Shown here piece after piece: positions 59,028 to 64,000 of a stretch of DNA of 64,000 nucleotides. The DNA lies in NCBI GenBank assembly GCA_035652235.1, contig DASREE010000023.1, positions 1 to 64,000 of the forward strand. Reading direction: 5' to 3'. Origin of the DNA: PALSA-612 sp035652235. Lineage in GTDB: Bacteria > Actinomycetota > Thermoleophilia > Gaiellales > Gaiellaceae. Within the stretch, counting starts at the first letter, position 1. Each line of letters starts with the position of its first letter. A program made the translations under genes and the position numbers. The notes below the pieces were generated by a model that was given only the letters and a program-made list of their open reading frames with translations, had not been told where the DNA came from and searched no databases.

Positions 59028-59096
59028 CCCGCCTCCCCGGCGGCGGAGCCGCGCCAGGCGGCGGGCACGCGCGCCGGCGCCCGGGGAGCGCGGCGC

Positions 59097-59111
59097 GCGG
59101 CCGGCGGCCGC
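59097..59111. terminator. Hairpin downstream of the 59124 gene
   Basis: GCGGCC-GGC-GGCCGC lies 12 bases after the minus-strand stop at 59124. CTCCCCGG (59033-59040) and CCGGGGAG (59081-59088) could form a second, larger stem in the same 108-bp gap. Confidence 0.4.
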
Positions 59112-59123
59112 CAGGAGCGGCCG

Positions 59124-59567
59124 TCAGGTCGCGACCTCGCCGAGGAAGAAGGCGATCGGCCGCGCGATCGCCTGGTCGAGCACGAACGCGAGCGCGTCTC
59201 CGACGATGCCCCCGGCGACGCTGTGGGCGGCGCGACGCATGCCGCTCCGCAGCGCCCGCTCGATCGTCGCTCGGTCCCACCTCACCTGCTTTTTGCCCGC
59301 GGCGGGGACGAACGAGAGCACCAGCTCCTCCCTGGTCGTGTGCAGCGAGCAGGCGGCGCCGTCGAGGCCGGCGAGCGCGAAGCGCTGCACGGCGCTGTCG
59401 ATCGCGCCGCCGATCCCCTGCTCGCTCACCTGCGGCTTCGCCGTGCACGGATCGGCAAGGTGCGCGCCGCCGAAGCCGAGCGCACCCATGCCGAGCTCGA
59501 CCGCGAGCAGCGCGACCGCCGCCGCCCCGAGCGCGGCGAGCGCGAGCGCCTGCGGCCGCCCGCTCAG
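59124..59567 (-). CDS. Hypothetical membrane-anchored protein
   Basis: From a CTG at 59567 that overlaps the MFS stop as CTGA, this reads 147 residues with a leading hydrophobic segment (QALALAALGAAAVALLAVEL), then a soluble domain (CTAKPQVSEQG..., FVPAAGKKQVRWDRATIERALRSG). Starting at the first ATG (59489, MGALGFGG) would give 121 residues and cut off the anchor. No catalytic motif is visible. It is coupled to the transporter and may be its accessory. Confidence 0.65.
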   Translation of the reverse strand: MSGRPQALALAALGAAAVALLAVELGMGALGFGGAHLADPCTAKPQVSEQGIGGAIDSAVQRFALAGLDGAACSLHTTREELVLSFVPAAGKKQVRWDRATIERALRSGMRRAAHSVAGGIVGDALAFVLDQAIARPIAFFLGEVAT

Positions 59568-61003
59568 GCGCCCTCGCCCCGCCGGAAGGTGGCCGCCGGG
59601 AGCACGGTCGCGAGCGCGAACAGCGCCGACAGAGCGAACGACGAGCGGAAGCCGCGCGTGATCGACCCGCGCAGCGTGCCGAGCAGCCGGTCGCGGAGGG
59701 CGCGAAGCCGCGCGTCCGTCCTCGCACCGCGCTCGTCGAACGGCTTTGCCAAGTCGGGCACCTCGCCCGTCGGCGTGTCCAGGAACTCGTCGCGCAGCTG
59801 GAGCGCAATCGGCACCTTGTTCACGAGGTCGACGTTCCCGTCCATGATCACCCGCGTGCCGGCGAGGAGCGCCCGCTCGCCCGCGCGGTCGAGGGCGGCG
59901 CTGAGGAGCGGCGCGATCAGAGCCAGGCTGACGACGAGCCCGAGATGGCGCGCCCCCACGCTGACCGCTCCGCTGCGGAGCGGGGCGGCGGCCGCGCCCA
60001 TCGCCGCCCGTGTCAGGGGCGGCACGGACAGACCGAGACCGAGGCCGCAGAGGGCGAGCGAGACGACGACGAGGGCGTCGCTCACCGCCGGAAGCAGCGC
60101 GAGCGAGGCGAGCCCGGCAGCGAGGAGGAGCGCCCCGCCGGCGACCTCGGCCCGGCCGTCGAGCCCCGCGGCGAGCCGCCGGGCGCAGACGGCGGCGAGC
60201 GGCAGGACGCTCACGATCAGCGCGCCCGTGGCCGGCTGCCGCTGCCAGACGGTGATGACGAGCAGGACGGCGAGGAAGAGCGCTCCGACGAGCGCGGCGA
60301 AGATGAGAGCGAGGGCGATGCCTGCGGCGGCGCTGCCCCGCGCCGCCCCGCTCCCCGGCGTGCCGCCGCGCTGGAGCGCGCGCACCCGGTGGTCGAAGGT
60401 GGCGACGAGGGCGGAAGCCGCGACGGGCGCCTGGAAGGCGAAGATGGCGCGCCAGTCGGCGAGCTGGGTGAGAACCCCGCCGAGCGCCGGGCCGACCGCG
60501 GCGCCGAGCGTCCCGGCGAGGATCCAGGCGCGTGTGCCGCGGGCGGCGTCGCCGGCGAGGCCGGCGAGGATGGGCAGCGCGGCCGCGAGCAGGAGCGCGC
60601 CGCCCAGCCCCTGCAGACAGCGGAACGCGACGAGCGCGACCAGCGACCAGCTGGACGCGCAGCCGACGGAGCCGGCGACGAAGAGGACGAGACCGGCGCC
60701 GACCAGCGGGCGCGCGTGCAGCTTGCGGGCGAGCGGCGCCAGCGAGAAGGCGACCGCGCAGACGACGAGGTTGTACGCGGTGATCACCCAGGAGACGCCG
60801 ACGATCGACGTCCGAAAGGCCGAGTAGAGGTCGGGGAGCGCGAGCACGACGACCGACGAGTCGGCGAAGGCGACCGCCACGGACGCCGCCACGGCCAGCG
60901 TCAGCAGCCGCGTACGGCGGTCAGGAGCCGGGCCGCCGCTCAGGTCGCCGCTCCGTCGGCCGCCCGTCCGGCGCCCCGAGGCCGGGCCGCTGGTCGAGGC
61001 CAT
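59564..61003 (-). CDS. MFS transporter, DHA2-like drug:H+ antiporter
   Basis: A 479-residue membrane protein with 14 predicted helices. The motif A-like LAPLARKLHARPLVGAG region and motif C-like AGTLGAAVGPALGGVL are typical of drug antiporters, and Trp/Asp in WRAIFAFQAP recalls the DHA2 group. A long cytosolic C-terminal part (from about 395) is unusual. ATG 61003 is used; a longer N-terminus of 31 basic residues is unlikely. Substrate unknown. Confidence 0.9.
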   Translation of the reverse strand: MASTSGPASGRRTGGRRSGDLSGGPAPDRRTRLLTLAVAASVAVAFADSSVVVLALPDLYSAFRTSIVGVSWVITAYNLVVCAVAFSLAPLARKLHARPLVGAGLVLFVAGSVGCASSWSLVALVAFRCLQGLGGALLLAAALPILAGLAGDAARGTRAWILAGTLGAAVGPALGGVLTQLADWRAIFAFQAPVAASALVATFDHRVRALQRGGTPGSGAARGSAAAGIALALIFAALVGALFLAVLLVITVWQRQPATGALIVSVLPLAAVCARRLAAGLDGRAEVAGGALLLAAGLASLALLPAVSDALVVVSLALCGLGLGLSVPPLTRAAMGAAAAPLRSGAVSVGARHLGLVVSLALIAPLLSAALDRAGERALLAGTRVIMDGNVDLVNKVPIALQLRDEFLDTPTGEVPDLAKPFDERGARTDARLRALRDRLLGTLRGSITRGFRSSFALSALFALATVLPAATFRRGEGA

Positions 61004-61221
61004 GCGCGTCGAGCATGCCTGGCGGCCAGCCGACGGTGCGCGTGCGGCCCGCGCTCGACGGTCGTGGGCGGGCTCCAGCCCCAGCCCGCGGGCCACGGCG
61101 CTCGGGCGCGGACGTCGACGTCCGCCAGCCGGGCGACCGGCTCGTCGTCGAGCCCGAAGCCGTCTGACAGCGCTCGCCGCACCGTCTCAGTCTCGCACCT
61201 GGACGGGCGATACTGGCGCCT

Positions 61222-62055
61222 GTGCCGGGCATCGTCGTCGCCGCCGTCGCCCCGCACGGGGGAATCGCCGTCGCCGAGCTGTGCGCGCCCGAGGAGCTGG
61301 GCGTGGCGGCGGTGACGCGCGCCGGGCTGGAGGAGCTCGGGCGCCGCTTCGAGGCTGCCCGGCCGCAGGCGGCGATCGTGCTCACGCCGCACAACGTGCA
61401 CGTTCCCGGGTCGCTCGGCATCGTCGTCGCGAGCCGGCTCGAGGGGCGGTTGGAGGAGGACGGCCGCGCCGTCGAGCTGTGCTGCCCGGTGGACGTCGAC
61501 CTCGCCGTCGAGCTGGTCGACGGGCTCGGCCGCGGCGGGGTGCCGGCGACCGGCGTCAGCTACGGGAGCAACCGCCTGCGCGAGGCGGCCATGCCGCTCG
61601 ACTGGGGTGCGCTCGTGCCGCTCTGGTTCCTCGGCGGCCGTTGGGAGGCACCCGTCCCCGTCGTGCTCGTCTCGCCGGCACGCGACCTGCCCGCCGCGGT
61701 GCACGTGCAGGCGGGCCGGATGCTGGCGGCGGTGGCCGAGCGCTCCGGGAAGCGGGTCGCGCTCGTCGCGAGCGCCGACCACGGCCACGCGCACGACCCG
61801 GCCGGCCCGTACGGCTTCGACCCCGCCTCGGCGGCGTACGACGAGCGCATCGTCTCGCTCGTCCGCGAGAACCGCCTGGAGGAGCTCGTCGAGCTCGAGC
61901 CGGCCTTCGTGGAGGCGGCGCAGGCGGACAGCTGGTGGCAGCTGCTCGTCCTGCACGGCGCCACCGAAGGCCGCTTCGACGCCGAGCTCCTCTCCTACGA
62001 GGCGCCGACGTACTTCGGCATGCTCTGCGCCTGCTTCACGCCACGGGCGGCGTAG
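61222..62055 (+). CDS. LigB-type extradiol dioxygenase-like protein
   Basis: A 277-residue protein of the class III extradiol dioxygenase fold, resembling the LigB-like part linked with AMMECR1. Candidate metal ligands: H12 (VAPHGG), H57 (PHNVH) and H186/H188 (ADHGHAHDP). No AMMECR1 or radical-SAM partner is next to it, so an aromatic-ring role is not proven. GTG start; GATACT lies seven bases upstream. Its stop abuts that of recO. Confidence 0.8.
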   Translation: MPGIVVAAVAPHGGIAVAELCAPEELGVAAVTRAGLEELGRRFEAARPQAAIVLTPHNVHVPGSLGIVVASRLEGRLEEDGRAVELCCPVDVDLAVELVDGLGRGGVPATGVSYGSNRLREAAMPLDWGALVPLWFLGGRWEAPVPVVLVSPARDLPAAVHVQAGRMLAAVAERSGKRVALVASADHGHAHDPAGPYGFDPASAAYDERIVSLVRENRLEELVELEPAFVEAAQADSWWQLLVLHGATEGRFDAELLSYEAPTYFGMLCACFTPRAA

Positions 62056-62805
62056 CTACGAGGCGGAGACGGTTCGCAGGCGGAAGCCACCGTGGTGCGC
62101 GTACGAGGCGGTCACGGCCGCGAGCGCCTCGCGCGCGGCGCGCCCGCCGACACCGGCGTCGACGATGTCGGCGAGCGGCCGGCGCAGCAGCGTGTCGATG
62201 GCGGCGGCGCCGCTCGGCGAGAGGGCGAGCGCCCCGGTCGTCGCCGCGCAGGCGGCGCAGACGACGCCGCCGGCACGCGCGGAGAAGCCGGCGATCGGGC
62301 CGCCCGCGCCACACTCGGCGCAGCTTCCGAGATGCGGCAGGTAGCCCGCGACCCAGAGCAGCTTGAGCTGGAAAGCGAGGCCGAGCGGGTCGAGCTCGGG
62401 CCGTGCCGGAGCGCGGTCCGGCAGCTCGTCGAGCAGGTCGAGGAAGCGGGTGAGCGCCACGAAGGCACGCTCGCAGCGCTCCTGCTCGGGAAAGAGCCGC
62501 AGCGTCGCCTCCGCCCCGATCAGCCCCACGGCGAGGCGGTAGGGGTTGTCGCGGGCGGCCGCGTGCGAGCGGATCAGGTCGGCTCCGGTGACGGTGGCGA
62601 GCTCGCCGCGTCCGACGTGCAGCACGAGCTCGACGTGGCCGAGCGGCTCGAGCCGGCCGCCGAGACGGGAGCGCGTCCTGCGTGCCCCCTTGGCGATCGC
62701 ACCCACCCGGCCGCGCTCGAGCGTGTACAGATGCAGGATACGGTCGGCCTCGCCGAAGCGGAGCGAGCGGAGGACGACCGCCTCGGTCTCGAGCGTGCGG
62801 CCCAC
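62056..62805 (-). CDS. recO: DNA repair protein RecO
   Basis: Recombination mediator that loads RecA on gaps with RecR. The 249-residue protein has an N-terminal OB fold (ETEAVVLRSLRFGEADRIL), a helical part and a zinc site near residues 160-195 (CAECGA, CAACAA). GTG 62805 lies exactly six bases after TAGACT. Its C-terminal stop touches that of the LigB-type gene. Confidence 0.95.
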   Translation of the reverse strand: MGRTLETEAVVLRSLRFGEADRILHLYTLERGRVGAIAKGARRTRSRLGGRLEPLGHVELVLHVGRGELATVTGADLIRSHAAARDNPYRLAVGLIGAEATLRLFPEQERCERAFVALTRFLDLLDELPDRAPARPELDPLGLAFQLKLLWVAGYLPHLGSCAECGAGGPIAGFSARAGGVVCAACAATTGALALSPSGAAAIDTLLRRPLADIVDAGVGGRAAREALAAVTASYAHHGGFRLRTVSAS

Positions 62806-62811
62806 AGGACG

Positions 62812-62817
62812 AGTCTA
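62812..62817 (-). promoter_or_regulatory. -10 element (TAGACT) for recO
   Basis: TAGACT on the minus strand followed by six bases and GTG 62805. Confidence 0.55.
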
Positions 62818-62954
62818 GTCCCGGCCCAGGCCGGGGAGGACGTGCCGGAGCGGCGACCGCGTCCGTCCCCGGCGCCGGCTCGCTCCGTCTCGCCGTCGAC
62901 ACGATCGCCGCGCGCCCTTCCCTCCCGGGCGCCGACCGAACCGTGCCGCCGCGT

Positions 62955-63761
62955 CTAGCGCTGGCAGCCCGGGCAGTAGCAGGTGCCCCGCCCGGCGACG
63001 CGCGTCTTGGCGATCGGCACCCCGCAGCGCAGGCACGGCTCGCCGGCACGGCCGTACACCCGGAACTCGTCCTGCATCGAGCCGCGCTCGCCGTTCGGCG
63101 CCGCGTAGTCGCGAAGCGTCGCCCCCTGCCGCTCGATGCCCAGGCGCAGCGCGCGCCGCACGCCCCGCACCACGTCCGCCAGCTCGCCCGGGCCGACAGC
63201 TCCCGCCGCTCGCGCGGGGTGCACACCCGCGTACCAGAGCGCCTCGTCGGCGTAGATGTTCCCGACGCCCGCGGCGACCCGCTGGTCGAGGAGCAGGGCC
63301 TTGACGGGCGCACGGCGGCCGGCGAGGCGCGCGGCGAGCCAGCGTGCGGTGAACCCCGTCCCGAGCGGCTCGGGGCCGTTCTGTCCGGCCAGGTAGGGGT
63401 CGACCTCGTCCGGCTCGAACAGGCGCCAGGTCGCGAAGCGCCGCACGTCCCGGAAGCGGACGTCCGTGCCGTCGTCGAGCCGCAGCGTCGCCCGCAGGTG
63501 GCTCGCCTCGCCGCGTCGGAAGCCGCCGGTCATGCGCAGGTGGACGAGGAGCGCCCGCCCGCTCGCAAAGCGGAGCACGAGGTACTTGCCGCGCCGCTCG
63601 ACCGAGGCCACCCGCTCGCCGGCGAGCTCGGCGGCGACGGAGCGCGGGTCGTGCGGCCTTGTCAGCCTCCCGTCGAGGATCTCGACCCGGCGGAGCGTCC
63701 GCCCCACGAGCACCGGCTCGAGCTGGCGGCGCACGGTCTCGACCTCGGGAAGCTCAGGCAC
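62955..63761 (-). CDS. mutM: Formamidopyrimidine-DNA glycosylase (MutM/Fpg)
   Basis: Removes oxidised purines from DNA. The 268-residue protein begins M-P-E-L-P-E-V-E-T with the catalytic P2/E3, has the Lys in GKYLVLRF and the H2TH region ILLDQRVAAGVGNIYADEAL-like (here ALLLDQRVAAGVGNIYADE), and the zinc finger CLRCG...CYCPGCQ. The GTG at 63761 is the only start keeping P2 next to the initiator. Cotranscribed with the phosphorylase. Confidence 0.96.
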   Translation of the reverse strand: MPELPEVETVRRQLEPVLVGRTLRRVEILDGRLTRPHDPRSVAAELAGERVASVERRGKYLVLRFASGRALLVHLRMTGGFRRGEASHLRATLRLDDGTDVRFRDVRRFATWRLFEPDEVDPYLAGQNGPEPLGTGFTARWLAARLAGRRAPVKALLLDQRVAAGVGNIYADEALWYAGVHPARAAGAVGPGELADVVRGVRRALRLGIERQGATLRDYAAPNGERGSMQDEFRVYGRAGEPCLRCGVPIAKTRVAGRGTCYCPGCQR

Positions 63762-63775
63762 CTGCTCGGCGGCTG

Positions 63776-64000
63776 CTAACGGAGGAGCTCGAGGACGACC
63801 GGGCGCGCGGGGGGCGGCTCGTCGGCGAGCTCGTACGCGGCCAGCACGTCGGCCGCGGCGGCGCCGGCTGCGGCGTCGTCGCGGGCGTGGACGAGCGCGA
63901 GCGGCTCGCCCGTCTCGACGGCATCGCCGCATTTGCGCCGGCAGACGACGCCGACGGCGTGGTCGATCGCGTCCTCCTTCGTGCGCCGGCCGGCGCCGAG
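63776..64000 (-). CDS. deoA: Pyrimidine-nucleoside (thymidine) phosphorylase, C-terminus
   Basis: The last 74 residues of a gene running off the right edge. The segment LGAGRRTKEDAIDHAVGVVC followed by GDAVETGEPLALVHARDD is the C-terminal PYNP domain of thymidine/pyrimidine-nucleoside phosphorylases. Only 14 bases separate it from mutM, on the same strand. Confidence 0.9.
   Translation of the reverse strand, partial: LGAGRRTKEDAIDHAVGVVCRRKCGDAVETGEPLALVHARDDAAAGAAAADVLAAYELADEPPPARPVVLELLR

Noticed and set aside
59016..59123. T-box leader for glyQS
   Set aside because: No specifier loop or NCCA-type antiterminator is seen, and the TAGCAT-N6-GTG arrangement leaves no leader.
60940..61182. 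Possible 80-residue minus-strand gene upstream of the MFS gene (GTG 61182, preceded by GAGACT and six bases)
   Set aside because: The first part looks codon-biased, but there is no domain, the end is Arg/Ala-rich and it overlaps the transporter by 60 bases. Support is too weak to list.
1..64000. Mobile elements, CRISPR arrays, prophage or toxin-antitoxin loci
   Set aside because: No transposase, integrase, repeat-spacer arrays or terminal inverted repeats were seen on either strand.

Overview
The window is very GC-rich, gene-dense bacterial chromosome (66 genes, no gap above about 300 bp). It fits a deep-branching actinobacterium, most likely class Thermoleophilia (Gaiellales-like). The evidence is a GarA-type FHA protein next to its MerR partner, an RsiG-like coiled-coil protein, SepF and DivIVA-like division proteins, DnaE2/ImuB with a DUF6504 partner, LexA boxes of the GAAC-N4-GTTC type, a two-subunit GlyQ/GlyS, and MurA with Asp at the active-site Cys position. 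The placement is inferred from gene content; no comparison was run. I see no insertion sequences, CRISPR arrays, prophage or plasmid functions.

Layout. 1-6282 (minus): a truncated membrane protein, a zinc-ribbon protein, apt, a signalling block (MerR, GarA-like FHA, RsiG-like), a sugar nucleotidyltransferase fused to a degenerate phosphomannomutase, and a CDP-alcohol phosphatidyltransferase. 6392-11264: an amidohydrolase, two secreted proteins (one of glycoside hydrolase 99 type) and a tRNA-Pro. 11378-12259: a secreted M23 peptidase. 12256-25306 (minus) is the conserved rpsB-tsf-pyrH-frr-uppS-cdsA-dxr-rseP ... ispG-proS order, interrupted between rseP and ispG by an Ig-like surface protein and an HExxH exported protein. 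25567-34885 (minus) holds rluD, lspA, DksA/TraR-like, DUF167, DivIVA-like, YggT, SepF, YggS, a giant DHH-CBS-CCA-adding fusion, ridA, a degenerate HisB and murA. 34909-39178 is metabolic and unknown genes. 39269-44813 is the SOS mutagenesis block (dnaE2, DUF6504, imuB with two LexA boxes). 44870-52262 holds GGT, ComB, a rhomboid protease and an O-acetylation group (MBOAT plus SGNH proteins). 52324-56112 is pyruvate phosphate dikinase with its regulator. 56324-64000 is glyS/glyQ, an MFS transporter, a LigB-type protein, recO, mutM and the end of a pyrimidine-nucleoside phosphorylase.

How the genes work together: isoprenoid precursors (dxr, ispG) feed undecaprenyl diphosphate (uppS) for the MurA-initiated cell wall; cdsA and the phosphatidyltransferase make phospholipid; SepF and the DivIVA-like protein serve division; LspA and RseP process membrane proteins. 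The CCA-adding enzyme is needed by the tRNA-Pro seen here, whose gene lacks CCA.

Expression signals are unusually legible. Many minus- and plus-strand genes have TANNNT six or seven bases before a GTG/ATG, the pattern of leaderless transcripts. Three divergent pairs share one symmetric TANNNTA element. Within operons, stop and start overlap as ATGA, GTGA or, in four cases, CTGA.
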